In this document: piece by piece, positions 19,386 to 29,190 of the stretch | Position numbering within the stretch: position 1 is the first letter of the stretch | How the letters are laid out: each line of letters opens with the position of its first letter | Assembly (NCBI GenBank): GCA_002689655.1 | Contig: NZHC01000116.1 | Location: 1-58,955, forward strand | Source: Rhodopirellula sp. | GTDB lineage: Bacteria > Planctomycetota > Planctomycetia > Pirellulales > Pirellulaceae | Reading direction: 5' to 3' | Length of the DNA: 58,955 nt | Translations under genes and position numbers: made by a program | Notes under the pieces: generated by a model | Seen by the model: only the letters and a program-made list of their open reading frames with translations | Databases searched by the model: none | What the model was told of the DNA's origin: nothing

Positions 19386-21626
19386 ATGCATTCGAATCCT
19401 CGAATATCTTCTTTGACGCTTCTACTGTTCAGCACAGTCATCTTCAGCACTCTGCTGTGCCCATCGGACACGTTTGCCGTTGAAACACAAAAAGCGGAAC
19501 GACCGAACATAGTGTTTTTCTTCACGGACGACCAAACCGCCAGTAGTCTGGCTTGTTACGGAAATCCGGTTGTTCAGACCCCCAATATCGATGCATTGGC
19601 ACGACAGGGAACCCGATTCGACAACGCCTGTGTGAGCCATTCCATTTGCTGGGTCAGTCGCACCACCATCCTCAGTGGACTGACGGGCCGCAGTTTTGGA
19701 ACATCAAGCAATCCGGACACTGCGACGCCCGCAGCCGTCGAAACCCTCTACAGCGATCTGTTGCGAGAGAAAGGTTATCGCACCGGCTATTTCGGAAAGT
19801 GGCACGCCAAAATGCCACGCAAATTCAAACGGGAAGATCACTTCGATGAATTTGAGGCCATAGGACGCAATCCCTTCTACAAAAAACAGCCTGATGGCAG
19901 CCTGCGTCATGAGACGGAAGTGATCGTTGACCGTGGAATCAAGTTCATTCAGTCCCAACCCAAAGACAAGCCATTTGCGTTGAACATGTGGTTCAATGCT
20001 TGCCATGCAGAAGACAGTGATCGCCGACCTGGAATCGGCCATTTTCCATGGCCACGGGCCGTGGACGGAATGTATGACGACATCGTGATTGCGCCTCCGC
20101 GGTTGAATGACCCGGGAATCTTCTATGCTCTCCCAGACTTCTTGAAAACGACGATCAATCGCGAACGTTTTTTCTGGCGTTGGAACACGGAAGAAAAATA
20201 CCAGACCAACGTTCGCGCTTACTACCGCATGGTAAGTGGAATTGATGGCGCCATTGGTCGCTTCATGCAGGCACTTGAAGCGGCAGGGTTGGCCGACAAT
20301 ACGATCATCGTCTATTCCGCCGACAACGGCTATCACATGGGGAATCGCGGATTGGCAGGAAAATGGTCCCACTTTGAGGAATCACTTCGTGTTCCCCTGA
20401 TCATTCATGACCCGCGTGTCAAATCGTCCCAACGTGGGCAAGTGACAGAAGCAACGGCCCTGAATCTCGATTTGCCGGCTACGTTTCTGGACTGGGCGGG
20501 AATTCCAATACCTGAACGCTACCAAGGCCACAGTTTGCAGCCCATTGTGAATGGTAAGAAACCTGATGATTGGAGAAAAGAAACATTTCATGAGCACTTT
20601 GCCGTCCGTAATCGGATTCCCGCCTTTGAAGGACTACGAAACGAGAACTACAAGTACGTGCGTTATTTTGATCATGAGAACCATGAATTCCTTCACGACC
20701 TTAAGAATGATCCAGACGAATTGACAAACCTGGCCAAGGACCCTGATTACGCAGGCGTGCTCGAGGCCATGCGACAACGCACGACTGAGCAAGTGAGCGA
20801 ATATGGTGGCCCGTTGGATCCCATCGCAAGCCTCAGTCGATCGACGGATCCCATACCAACGGCCTCAGCCAACAACGTGGGCCGCGTCAATGAGGAAGGC
20901 TTCATGAAAGTTTTCGACGGTAAAAACCTTCGGCAATGGTCGGGTGACGCCAAGTACTGGTCGGTGAAGGACGGGGCCATGACCGGAACCACAGATGGTT
21001 CATTGAAGATGAATCGCTTTTTGACGTGGAAAGGGTCAACCATTCGCAACTTCGACCTGCGTGTCAAAGTGAAAGTCACAGCGGGAGGAAACAGTGGCAT
21101 CCAATATCGAGGCACCTCTCGCCCCGACCTCGGGCTGGACGTCGTGACTGGATACCAATGCGATGTTGTCGCAGGCAACGTGCAATACAACGGGATGCTC
21201 TACGAAGAAAAGGGAAGACGCATTCTTGCTCGAACGGGCAAACAAGTGATCATCGATCCGCAAGGAAAAGGTTGGATCACCGACACTTGGCAGGTCCCGG
21301 CTGCCGCCCCTGGTGAGTGGCACGATTACCGCGTTCTGGTTGAAGGCAATCATCACCGTCACTGGATCGATGGAACCAAAACGGTGGACGTGGTTGACCT
21401 AGATGAGGTTGGGAGAAAACTAGAAGGTGTGCTGGCGGTTCAGGTGCACGTGGGTCCTGCCATGACGATCCAGTACAAAGATTTTGAAATCAAAAATTTG
21501 CCCGATGAGCTTCCGCTGCAAACTGCAGCAGATCATCCCATCCCCGATGATGCGATCGGAGTTCGTCCGCAAGGCCGAACGCCCAAAGGATGGGCTCCCC
21601 CGATTTATGGTCAACAAAAAAAGTAA
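19386..21626 (+). CDS. Sulfatase fused to a C-terminal DUF1080 domain
   Basis: This exported two-domain protein has about 746 residues. Residues 1-30 form a signal peptide. A sulfatase domain (to about 500) has 'FFFTDDQ' and 'YSADNGYHMG' metal-binding loops and 'GKWHAKMP'. The expected formylglycine site reads C-W-V-S-R at Cys88, with Val where the consensus C-x-P-x-R has Pro, so activation by the standard enzyme is uncertain. From about residue 505 ('GFMKVFDGKNLRQW') to about 708 it carries a DUF1080 domain, a concanavalin-like fold annotated as 3-keto-disaccharide hydrolase or as glycan-binding. The tail is Pro/Gly/Lys-rich. The ATG at 19386 was chosen because it gives a clean signal peptide; the frame is open upstream to 19308. 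Confidence 0.88.
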   Translation: MHSNPRISSLTLLLFSTVIFSTLLCPSDTFAVETQKAERPNIVFFFTDDQTASSLACYGNPVVQTPNIDALARQGTRFDNACVSHSICWVSRTTILSGLTGRSFGTSSNPDTATPAAVETLYSDLLREKGYRTGYFGKWHAKMPRKFKREDHFDEFEAIGRNPFYKKQPDGSLRHETEVIVDRGIKFIQSQPKDKPFALNMWFNACHAEDSDRRPGIGHFPWPRAVDGMYDDIVIAPPRLNDPGIFYALPDFLKTTINRERFFWRWNTEEKYQTNVRAYYRMVSGIDGAIGRFMQALEAAGLADNTIIVYSADNGYHMGNRGLAGKWSHFEESLRVPLIIHDPRVKSSQRGQVTEATALNLDLPATFLDWAGIPIPERYQGHSLQPIVNGKKPDDWRKETFHEHFAVRNRIPAFEGLRNENYKYVRYFDHENHEFLHDLKNDPDELTNLAKDPDYAGVLEAMRQRTTEQVSEYGGPLDPIASLSRSTDPIPTASANNVGRVNEEGFMKVFDGKNLRQWSGDAKYWSVKDGAMTGTTDGSLKMNRFLTWKGSTIRNFDLRVKVKVTAGGNSGIQYRGTSRPDLGLDVVTGYQCDVVAGNVQYNGMLYEEKGRRILARTGKQVIIDPQGKGWITDTWQVPAAAPGEWHDYRVLVEGNHHRHWIDGTKTVDVVDLDEVGRKLEGVLAVQVHVGPAMTIQYKDFEIKNLPDELPLQTAADHPIPDDAIGVRPQGRTPKGWAPPIYGQQKK

Positions 21627-21918
21627 TTGCTGTCATTTTCAACCCACCCTGCGGAACATGGGCATCTCCCTGCTGCAAAAACGGCTCAAGCACACCCATG
21701 ACCGTTTTCATTTCCAGCGTATTCACGTTGGATTCCAGTTCAGGACCCTGCATTCAAAACGGCTCTTGGCTGAATAAAAGCCATGTTTCGCGTGGGTTCC
21801 CAAGCATTGCATGAGCTTCCGCCGAGTGGCAACAAAACAGTTTCGGAATTGACAGCGCACACCTCGTTACGTTATTCCCACACTTGGTCTTCTTTTACGA
21901 ACACGAGGTTCGGCAATC

Positions 21919-22815
21919 ATGACGGATCGGGACGAAGTCAAACTACATTGGCTTCGGCAAAATGAACGACGCCACATTCGCAACCTACCCCGTTGGGCCA
22001 AGGTTCGGATTGAAAAGAAGGCAGCGAAGTGGCTGGGCAAGGCCTGCAAAGTTTCTGTGCCGCTATTTTGGGGCCAGGAAATGTCAGTGGTCTTCCCTGA
22101 GTTTGTGTCCGGTCGTCTGGGAAAGTTTGGTTACTTTGAGGACGATGTCACCTCCATGTTCATCGATTGCCTTGAATCCGGCATGACCTTTTACGATGTG
22201 GGTTCACATTTTGGTTATTTCAGCCTACTAGCTTCGTCTCTTGTAGGCTCTAAAGGCCAGGTGTTCGCTTTTGAACCAACGGCATCAACCTACGAGGTTT
22301 TGACGGAAAATGCTGCTCGACGCGATAACATTACATGTTGCAAAGTCGCTGCTTACCGCACGACCGGCCCGCTAGCCTTCATCGAGCAGGGTGTTGGCCG
22401 CAGCAGCCTGAACTTCGTGATTGGAGAAGGCTACGAACCTGACCCCGCCGATCACATGGCACGCGAAACAACCGTCCCCGCAGTCAAGCTGGACGATTTT
22501 GCCTCCCAACACGGTGAACCCGATTTTTTAAAAATTGATACTGAGGGCGCCGAGATCCCAGTACTCGAGGGCATGATCGACACCATCGCTCGGTGCCATC
22601 CAACGATTGTTCTTGAAATGGGTGATCACGTCTGCTCTTCGACCGGCAATGGTCTGAGCCGGCAGAATGTAGACTTCCTGCTACGGCATGGCTACGAAGT
22701 GTTCGAATACCGGAACCGTGATCCTCGTCCGCATGTCCCACGCGCCAGCTATTCCTACACCAACCTTCTGTTTCGACATCCGACCCGAATGACACGTCCA
22801 CGAATCGCAAAATAA
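21919..22815 (+). CDS. FkbM-family methyltransferase
   Basis: This is a cytoplasmic SAM-dependent methyltransferase of 298 residues, of the FkbM type, which usually O-methylates sugars or lipid and polyketide hydroxyls. The SAM-binding motif is 'FYDVGSHFGYFSLLAS' (about residue 92), followed by 'VFAFEPTASTYEVL'. The later family motif 'DFLKIDTEGAE' and a C-terminal 'TIVLEMGDH' strand are present. The first 60 residues are basic and helical. There is no signal peptide. The gene has 292 bases of unexplained sequence upstream and converges on the esterase gene at 22890. A role in modifying surface polysaccharide would fit the neighbourhood, but it is not shown by sequence. Confidence 0.82.
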   Translation: MTDRDEVKLHWLRQNERRHIRNLPRWAKVRIEKKAAKWLGKACKVSVPLFWGQEMSVVFPEFVSGRLGKFGYFEDDVTSMFIDCLESGMTFYDVGSHFGYFSLLASSLVGSKGQVFAFEPTASTYEVLTENAARRDNITCCKVAAYRTTGPLAFIEQGVGRSSLNFVIGEGYEPDPADHMARETTVPAVKLDDFASQHGEPDFLKIDTEGAEIPVLEGMIDTIARCHPTIVLEMGDHVCSSTGNGLSRQNVDFLLRHGYEVFEYRNRDPRPHVPRASYSYTNLLFRHPTRMTRPRIAK

Positions 22816-22840
22816 TTCTCCCAAGGTCACTGGATTCACA

Positions 22841-22870
22841 TTCATCGGTGTTCATTGGTGTGCACCGCTG
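22841..22870. repeat. Three 10-bp degenerate repeats between convergent genes
   Basis: Three adjacent 10-base units occur at 22841-22850 (TTCATCGGTG), 22851-22860 (TTCATTGGTG) and 22861-22870 (TGCACCGCTG). The first two differ by one base and the third has diverged. They recall the dispersed 'TTCATC-x-GTG' intergenic repeats I remember from many environmental bacteria, but that resemblance is from memory and not verified. Confidence 0.4.
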
Positions 22871-22889
22871 CCTGACATCACGACAAAAT

Positions 22890-24050
22890 TCACTCGTCAG
22901 GCGGCGTCTCACCGGACTTATTCTCGCCCAAAAGACTCAGCATAGTCTCGGCGAACGCTTTTCCTACCAGGATAAAAAAGCGTCCTTCACCGTAGTAGTG
23001 ATAGCCTTTGTCTGACGTTGCCCGAGCAAGCATTTCCTGTTCCTGCTCTGTGAGTGGCATCGCCTTGAGATCGCGCTTTTTATTCAGCCAACCCGCTGTT
23101 TTGATCGCAACAATCTGTGGGTGACAAAAACCGGCGGTCTCAATTGCTTGTGCATTCCCTTTTAAACTCGGCAGGCTGTTGATTGAACGCTGTCCATTTC
23201 GCACATCCCGTTGCTTTGGATTTTCCTCGTTCTCCAGACCATTCACGCCCATCACTCCAACGACCACCTTCATCTCGGGCGCATGCAGATCACGACGAAG
23301 ATCATGGATCAGATGCGTCAGATTTTCACCATACTTCTGTCGGCCTGTCACATCGAACATATCATTGAATCCCTGAAACCAGACAAGCCCAGCAATCTCA
23401 TAGCCATGTGTTGCTTCGTGATCGGGGAAGCGTTGACCGAGCGTTGACAGCGTATCCTCAACGTAGCGAACCAGTTTGCGATACTCCAAACCAACCACCG
23501 GTTCCACCTTGCCGCCATTCCATTTCTCCGCAACTTCCTTGGTCAAAACTCTTGAATCCAATTTTTCGTTGCCCGTATTTCCCGCACTCGGTGGACGAAA
23601 ATCGACATGCAGGCTTTTTCCACCAGGAGCATACTTGATCAACAATACCTGCTCATCGAACGCCTCGCCCATGTAGTAACCAAAGGCATACTCAGGGCCA
23701 ATTTTGCTACCCAACTTGTCGTAGTTGCGTCGTCCACCAAAACCCGCCTGCAACTCGCCATATACACCTGCGTTGGCAACCCAGACATCCTTTCGTGTCA
23801 TCAACGCTCCGCTATCAGACTTGAAAATACCCAACAACGATGCTCGATCGGGGTCACGGTCTTCTCCAAGAAAATCGAGGGTTCGGACATCTGCCTGCCC
23901 ATCCATGTTTGATTGCCCTGCCAATACGAACACTTTGAGCGGTTTTTCAGCAGCATCTGCACTGACCACAACCAGCAGAAAACCAATTCCACATGTCATG
24001 ACTGCTAAAAAAGATGACTTGCTTGGTGCAAAGTAATTTTTCAATAACAT
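22890..24050 (-). CDS. Secreted SASA-type carbohydrate acetylesterase
   Basis: This exported esterase of the sialate O-acetylesterase-like (SASA/DUF303) SGNH group has about 386 residues from the ATG at 24050. A signal peptide ends near 'SADAA', and the nucleophile follows at once in 'FVLAGQSNMDGQ' (Ser47). 'YAPGGKSLHVDFRPPSAG' and 'GLVWFQGFNDMFD' are family blocks; the second normally carries the Trp-x-Gln-Gly-x-Asn/Asp region. The likely role is removal of acetyl groups from a plant or algal polysaccharide. It is a paralog of the esterase at 39967-40902, sharing the 'DFRPPSAG' and 'LLIK' segments. The next gene in the same direction (upstream) is another SASA protein, 120 bases away. Confidence 0.85.
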   Translation of the reverse strand: MLLKNYFAPSKSSFLAVMTCGIGFLLVVVSADAAEKPLKVFVLAGQSNMDGQADVRTLDFLGEDRDPDRASLLGIFKSDSGALMTRKDVWVANAGVYGELQAGFGGRRNYDKLGSKIGPEYAFGYYMGEAFDEQVLLIKYAPGGKSLHVDFRPPSAGNTGNEKLDSRVLTKEVAEKWNGGKVEPVVGLEYRKLVRYVEDTLSTLGQRFPDHEATHGYEIAGLVWFQGFNDMFDVTGRQKYGENLTHLIHDLRRDLHAPEMKVVVGVMGVNGLENEENPKQRDVRNGQRSINSLPSLKGNAQAIETAGFCHPQIVAIKTAGWLNKKRDLKAMPLTEQEQEMLARATSDKGYHYYGEGRFFILVGKAFAETMLSLLGENKSGETPPDE

Positions 24051-24170
24051 GAAATCATTCGTATGGGGACAACAAGGCGGCGTCATCCAAAACGTTAGGA
24101 TGACGTTTCAAATCCAGTAAAACAGAAACAATGCTGCGTAACGAATTCTAAAAAACAGACCCGAAAAGCT

Positions 24171-27149
24171 TCAATCCGGAGACGTCAAAGTGACATTACA
24201 AAATGTCAGTGCGGCAATCCCGTTGCCTCCCTTCAATAACTTGTCCTGACTCCATGATTGTTCTTTGAGATAGGTAATTTTCTTGACGTTTCGAGCTTCC
24301 TTCAATTTGAGAGTCAGTTTTTTTCCGACTGCTTCTCCTGAAGCTACCAAATTCGGCTCATCATCCAGATAAAACTCATCAACCAGATCGTCAAACCAAA
24401 CCACAGTTTGATCAAATTCCAAAACAACGGTGTCCTGTTCATTGTCTCCCCTGCTTGCACGCACAAGATTGGGGGCGGTAACGGCTTGCGAAACGTCTTT
24501 TCCGTAGAGGTCTCGAGCCATTACAGGTTCAATCATTTTTGCAAATTCAGCCCACCCTGATAAGGGATAATGACAGCCTCCGGGAGGTGTTATCCCCAAC
24601 GTCGAAAGAATACTCATCCTGGAATAAAGATTGGGCAGAGTGCGTTGCACTTCGCGCAACATGTCACCGTTTCCATTACCCATGCTGCAGGCATTGGGCC
24701 AAATTTGAAACACATAGTATTGCTCAACATTGGGAAAATCCCGTTTCCATGCTGCAGACATATCGATGAAATAACGTTGGTACGTTTCCCATCCATATCC
24801 ACCATCAGGGCCGGCGGCACCCTGATCATTTTCTCCTTGATGCCAAAGCACCGCACGAATCCCATGGGTGAGTTTTGCCTGTCGCACCCGCCACAACAGA
24901 CGTCCATAGATGGTGCTCAAGTCAGTGGGATCATCATCATTTCGTTGATGCTGGTCGATACGAGTCCCCCCGACCGCGCCATTGATAATACAGACAGGTA
25001 TTTGCTGACTCTTCACAAGTCGTTTCGCCAATTCCATTCCCCAGTATCCCAACTCTGCTTTTTCGCCATTCCTTGCTTTCCAGACGGGAAGGCACCACAG
25101 ATTCGGATCCCCCTCTTCTGATTCCTTGCGTCGTGGGCTTGGCTTCCCATAGCTGCGAATCCATTTGCTGGTTGCCGGCGGTGACGTTTCTCGAGTGTCG
25201 GTTGCCAAGGCGTTGGACTGCCCCTCAATGATGTAGGCATCACCGCAAACCAAATTGTCAGCCGTGTATCGAATCATTTCCGCTCCGTCTCTCACGATAC
25301 CGAATTCCATCCGGTAAGTGATTAATCCGGCTTTCAGTCGGGTCATCAGTTGATAAGCTTCCCCCACCTCGGCCTTCTGCTTTTCCGTCGCAAATAATTC
25401 GTCGTTGGCATAGACACTGAGGAACACGTGATCAGCAGGCTCTTTCAAGATACCATTGCAATGGAGTTTCGCCGTATTACTCTGATCCCGAGCGAAGAAC
25501 TGATTGTCCACAGGCTTCTCATTAGCACCAGGCTTTCGAACAGCCCGAGTATCAATCTGCGGTTCCTCAACAAGGATCTGCGTGCTGACAGACGTTGGCC
25601 TTCCCCCGTTACTGACGGTGGCCGTAATGATCAACTCACCACTGTTTTGCGCGCGGGCCAAGATCATTTTCCCGGCAGCAAGGCGATTGACAGTAGCCAA
25701 ACCAGCAGCCTTCCATTCATAGCTCAGCAGACCATGGCCAGACGCTTTCATCTGCTTTAAATTATCGACCACAGCCACAACTTCAATGGTATCTCGACCA
25801 TTCCAACGTAGAGGTGACTGCAAAGACAAAATGGGCTCTGGAATGAACTCCTCGACCATTACTGGAATGTCGATGGTTTTCAAGCCGTCCGGATAAAGAG
25901 CCTTGATTTGCAAAGTCCGTTTTTCATCGCCTGCGATCCGCCCCGCATCATAGGCAATCTTAAGCCGATCGACCGCTAACAGACTTTCTTCCTTCCCGAC
26001 AAGTGACACCCAATAAATTTTCTGGGCACCATCAGCAGCAACACTCAACTCGACTTGTTGCCCCTCTAACAACCGCACCGAATCGTGCGATGCAGCAAAA
26101 CGATGTGTTCCCCGGACTATGGGCCCCACCAATGTCTGAAGCGGTTTTTGATTCGCGTATTCCAGCTGAATCCATTCTGGACTGCGAATCACATTTGAGA
26201 CCCGCACTTCATCGATATCACCCACAAAGTCATAATTGTTGTACCATCCTCCAATCCACATACGTGACGGACGTTCAACGTTCAAGGCGGCGGCTCTTGG
26301 ATTCCCTGTTCCCGCAAGCACGCCATTGAGATAGATCAATGACTGACCTCTACGGTAGGTATGCACTGCGTGCACCCACTGCGGGCCTTTAGCGACGAGA
26401 TCCCCGTCAACATTGGCATCTGAGAAATAGCATTCCATGTGCACGCGAGGTGGACTACGGTATTGCATCACAACCTTCCCCTGAGCTTTTTCATTTCCCC
26501 AAGCCATCACACGGCCACGTGATGCTTCTGAACGAAACCATGCTTGGCTTGTGTGCACACTATTTCCTGCGGGGTACGACTTGATCTGCTCTCCACAGAA
26601 GACGCCACGATTTTGGAAATGCCGGGCGTTCCCAATGATTCCCTGCGTCTCACTGGTACCGGTATCCTCTGATGAAAGTGTTCCTACCTCATCTTGAACG
26701 GTTGCACCCATATGCCAGACGCTCAGATAACCGTTAATTTCATTGAAGACCTGCTGTCCGTTTGATTGTGATACGGCCTCAGGATTGCCCCATCGCATTT
26801 TGATTTCCTGAACCTGTTGTCCCTGAATTTGTGGAATTCGAACCCAAATACAAGCGATACCCGATTCAGGATTCCAGTCTTCAATTTGAAAGCCGAGCGG
26901 TAATCCCTGAGCGGTAAAAAAACGGACATCGCTGCCGTCACTCTGAGCTTGCGAAAAATCAAACCAATCTTGGTGCAAACGCACGAGCAGTGGAAAGTGC
27001 TTGACCAATGCCCCGGCGGGCATAGAAGCCCCCTCAGACGTCGTGTTGATGAATAACGAGCCCGAGAATTGCCAATCAGCTGCTTGCGTGTGTGCGACGG
27101 GACTTCCAAAGATCAGCAATAACGCCAAGATCGTCTGGCACACTTTCAT
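24171..27149 (-). CDS. DUF2341 + LamG-like + SASA esterase, 992 aa
   Basis: This is a large exported multidomain protein. From the ATG at 27149 it has a clean signal peptide ending 'SPVAHTQAA'. Next comes a DUF2341 domain (about residues 35-120, 'FPLLVRLHQDWFDF' and 'IWVRIPQIQG') and a concanavalin A/LamG-like domain (about 130-340, with 'LIYLNGVLAG' and 'GDIDEVRVSNVIRS'). Immunoglobulin-like or polycystic-type beta segments follow (about 345-560), then a SASA acetylesterase domain with 'IEGQSNALA' (Ser645), 'AVLWHQGENDQG' and a catalytic His in 'CHYPLSGW'. A short beta domain ends the protein. The domain order suggests glycan binding joined to deacetylation. An in-frame start at 27215 would lengthen the n-region. 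Confidence 0.85.
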   Translation of the reverse strand: MKVCQTILALLLIFGSPVAHTQAADWQFSGSLFINTTSEGASMPAGALVKHFPLLVRLHQDWFDFSQAQSDGSDVRFFTAQGLPLGFQIEDWNPESGIACIWVRIPQIQGQQVQEIKMRWGNPEAVSQSNGQQVFNEINGYLSVWHMGATVQDEVGTLSSEDTGTSETQGIIGNARHFQNRGVFCGEQIKSYPAGNSVHTSQAWFRSEASRGRVMAWGNEKAQGKVVMQYRSPPRVHMECYFSDANVDGDLVAKGPQWVHAVHTYRRGQSLIYLNGVLAGTGNPRAAALNVERPSRMWIGGWYNNYDFVGDIDEVRVSNVIRSPEWIQLEYANQKPLQTLVGPIVRGTHRFAASHDSVRLLEGQQVELSVAADGAQKIYWVSLVGKEESLLAVDRLKIAYDAGRIAGDEKRTLQIKALYPDGLKTIDIPVMVEEFIPEPILSLQSPLRWNGRDTIEVVAVVDNLKQMKASGHGLLSYEWKAAGLATVNRLAAGKMILARAQNSGELIITATVSNGGRPTSVSTQILVEEPQIDTRAVRKPGANEKPVDNQFFARDQSNTAKLHCNGILKEPADHVFLSVYANDELFATEKQKAEVGEAYQLMTRLKAGLITYRMEFGIVRDGAEMIRYTADNLVCGDAYIIEGQSNALATDTRETSPPATSKWIRSYGKPSPRRKESEEGDPNLWCLPVWKARNGEKAELGYWGMELAKRLVKSQQIPVCIINGAVGGTRIDQHQRNDDDPTDLSTIYGRLLWRVRQAKLTHGIRAVLWHQGENDQGAAGPDGGYGWETYQRYFIDMSAAWKRDFPNVEQYYVFQIWPNACSMGNGNGDMLREVQRTLPNLYSRMSILSTLGITPPGGCHYPLSGWAEFAKMIEPVMARDLYGKDVSQAVTAPNLVRASRGDNEQDTVVLEFDQTVVWFDDLVDEFYLDDEPNLVASGEAVGKKLTLKLKEARNVKKITYLKEQSWSQDKLLKGGNGIAALTFCNVTLTSPD

Positions 27150-27754
27150 GACGTTGATACAGAAATACATGGCAATTGGATGGAGGATTTTTTGGGGGGG
27201 AGGAAATGCATTCATCGCGTGACGACCTTTCGTGGCAAAGACAATGTGTCAAAAGTCAGCGATGCTGTTCCTGATTCTAACCAGCTCATGCCTGCAAAGG
27301 TCAGCACTCGACTTCCAGACGAGCAGTCGTTTGCCTTGGTACGATTCTCGAAGGTCTCCGAAAATTAAAATTTGGTTTCAGTGGATTTCCCGCTGAATAC
27401 TTGCGCATTCGCGTCTCCATTCCCGCGTACTTTACTGAAGAGCCTGACAGGGCAGGCGTTTTCGCCGGGATGATCCTTGTTGAAACCTTATCACCTCTTG
27501 TGGGGGGACTGACTTGGGGAGGGTACCGAACCTCGTCTATGATCCTACGCCTGTGCCGACCGATTCACGTCATTCTTTCACGAACGGTGAGTCATGGCCT
27601 TAGCTGCAGGGAGTGTGTGATCGCAAATCGAGAGAAAGCCCACGGTGAAACGTCGTTACGGCGGTGACCGTTTTAACACAGAGTGTTTATCAACACATCA
27701 GTGAAGCTGTGACCGCAGCATCCGAGCAACCTCTTTTAAGAAGGGTGAGAACCG
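27150..27754. other. Long intergenic region between divergent genes
   Basis: About 600 bases separate the SASA protein from the aminotransferase. The 88-codon plus frame at 27401 has no family features. A good ribosome-binding site (GAAGGGTGAG) lies just before 27755. A short inverted element ACGG-CGGTGA-CCGT with trailing T's lies at about 27659-27675. I could not assign a riboswitch or operator, although the length would allow a regulated leader for the amine-catabolism pair. Confidence 0.4.
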
Positions 27755-29065
27755 ATGATTCATAAAAATGATTTTTCAGCTGAAATGACCTCCGCCATTT
27801 CATCGGTTTGGGGACGTCTGGCAAAAACGCCAATCATCCGTGGTGAAGGATCATGGGTGTACGACATCGAGGGTCGTGCCTACCTTGATTTCACGAGCGG
27901 CATTGGCGTTACAGCTACCGGGCACTGCCATCCGCTGGTTGTGCAAGCAGTTCAAGAACAAGCATCCAAACTCCTGTTTGGACAAATGAACTGCATGTTG
28001 CCAGAAAAGACGGTTGAGTATTCGCACGCCATTCGTGAAGTGACTCCGGATTCCATCGACACGTTCTTCTTTTCCAACAGTGGTTCAGAGGCCGTCGAGG
28101 GCGCCATCAAACTCGCAAAGGTTTCCACGAGTCGCCCGAATGTGATTGCATTTCAAGGTGGCTTCCACGGTCGTACAGCAATGACGATGGCCTTGACCAG
28201 CAGCAAAGGAGTCTATCGCGAGGGATACCAACCTCTACCATCAGGCGTGTTCTTTTCGTCGTTCCCGAATTCGTTTAGAGATCAGTGTGATCCCGATGCG
28301 GCGGTCAGGACTGCGTTGACAGACCTTGAGCGTTTGCTGAAAACACAAACAATGCCCTCCGAAACCGCAGCCATGCTTATTGAGCCTGTACTGGGTGAAG
28401 GTGGCTACCTACCAGTCCCCAATGCTTTCCTTCAGGGTTTGCGAGAAGTCTGTGACCGCACGGGCATCCTGCTAATCGTGGATGAGATCCAATCTGGTTT
28501 TGCCCGGAGTGGCCACATGTGGGCTCACGAATCGAGTGAAGTGCGCCCCGATATCCTTGTCATGGCCAAGGGCATCGCTAGTGGTTTGCCCATGTCAGCC
28601 ATTGGCGCCTCTGGAGAACTGATGTCCAAGTGGCAACCTGGTTCTCATGGCGGCACTTACGGTGGCGGATCGCCTTTAGCAATGGCAGCCGGTCTGGCAA
28701 CTTTGCAAGTGATCCACGAAGAACATCTGATCGAGAATGCGCGTCGTGAGGGAGAATACCTGTCGCATCGTCTTCGCGATTGCCTATCCCGCTTACCACA
28801 CCGAACGGATGTACGAGGACCGGGACTCATGATTGGCGTCGAACTGATCGGTGATCATGGACCTGACAAAGAATTCGTTACCAACTTGCAACATGAATGC
28901 CTCAACCGGGGATTGATGCTGCTGACCTGTGGCATAGGCGGAAATGTAATTCGCTGGATTCCACCCGTGAATGTCAGTCGCAGTGAAATTGACGAAGCGA
29001 TCGATATTTTCGATCACAGCCTGAACTCCGTCATGGAAAAGCGAGAGACCATTGCACTGACTTGA
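27755..29065 (+). CDS. Class III PLP aminotransferase (GABA/acetylornithine type)
   Basis: This 436-residue cytoplasmic enzyme transfers an amino group, probably from an omega-amino acid such as 4-aminobutyrate, to 2-oxoglutarate. Family motifs are complete: 'FFSNSGSEAVEGAIKLAK' (phosphate-binding loop), 'FQGGFHGRT', 'LLIVDEIQSGFARSG' with the PLP-contacting Asp, and 'DILVMAKGIASGLP' with the Schiff-base Lys272. 'GGTYGGGSPLAMAAG' follows. A strong ribosome-binding site precedes the ATG. The APC permease gene is 125 bases downstream on the same strand, so uptake and transamination of the same compound is likely. The exact substrate is inference: GabT-like enzymes, acetylornithine aminotransferases and related classes share these motifs. 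Confidence 0.85.
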   Translation: MIHKNDFSAEMTSAISSVWGRLAKTPIIRGEGSWVYDIEGRAYLDFTSGIGVTATGHCHPLVVQAVQEQASKLLFGQMNCMLPEKTVEYSHAIREVTPDSIDTFFFSNSGSEAVEGAIKLAKVSTSRPNVIAFQGGFHGRTAMTMALTSSKGVYREGYQPLPSGVFFSSFPNSFRDQCDPDAAVRTALTDLERLLKTQTMPSETAAMLIEPVLGEGGYLPVPNAFLQGLREVCDRTGILLIVDEIQSGFARSGHMWAHESSEVRPDILVMAKGIASGLPMSAIGASGELMSKWQPGSHGGTYGGGSPLAMAAGLATLQVIHEEHLIENARREGEYLSHRLRDCLSRLPHRTDVRGPGLMIGVELIGDHGPDKEFVTNLQHECLNRGLMLLTCGIGGNVIRWIPPVNVSRSEIDEAIDIFDHSLNSVMEKRETIALT

Positions 29066-29190
29066 TGATCTTTCAAATCTTGGGTTGACGTCGAGCACCA
29101 GCGATGACATGAATTCTAAATCCCACAAGAGCCGCGTCTTGGCGATTCAAGTCGTCAAGGCGTTGCTCTCTTTTCAACATTTTCAACAAC

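Noticed and set aside
21678-21708. AAAACGG/CCGTTTT inverted repeat as a terminator for the sulfatase-DUF1080 gene
   Set aside because: Seven-bp AT-rich stem with a 17-base loop and no following T tract.
21490-21753. Minus frame of 87 codons overlapping the end of the sulfatase-DUF1080 gene
   Set aside because: Its outer half (21627-21753) reads fairly well, but it overlaps 137 bases of a certain gene antisense and has no ribosome-binding site.
27401-27667. 88-codon plus frame upstream of the aminotransferase
   Set aside because: No family features, poor start context, ends far before the real gene.
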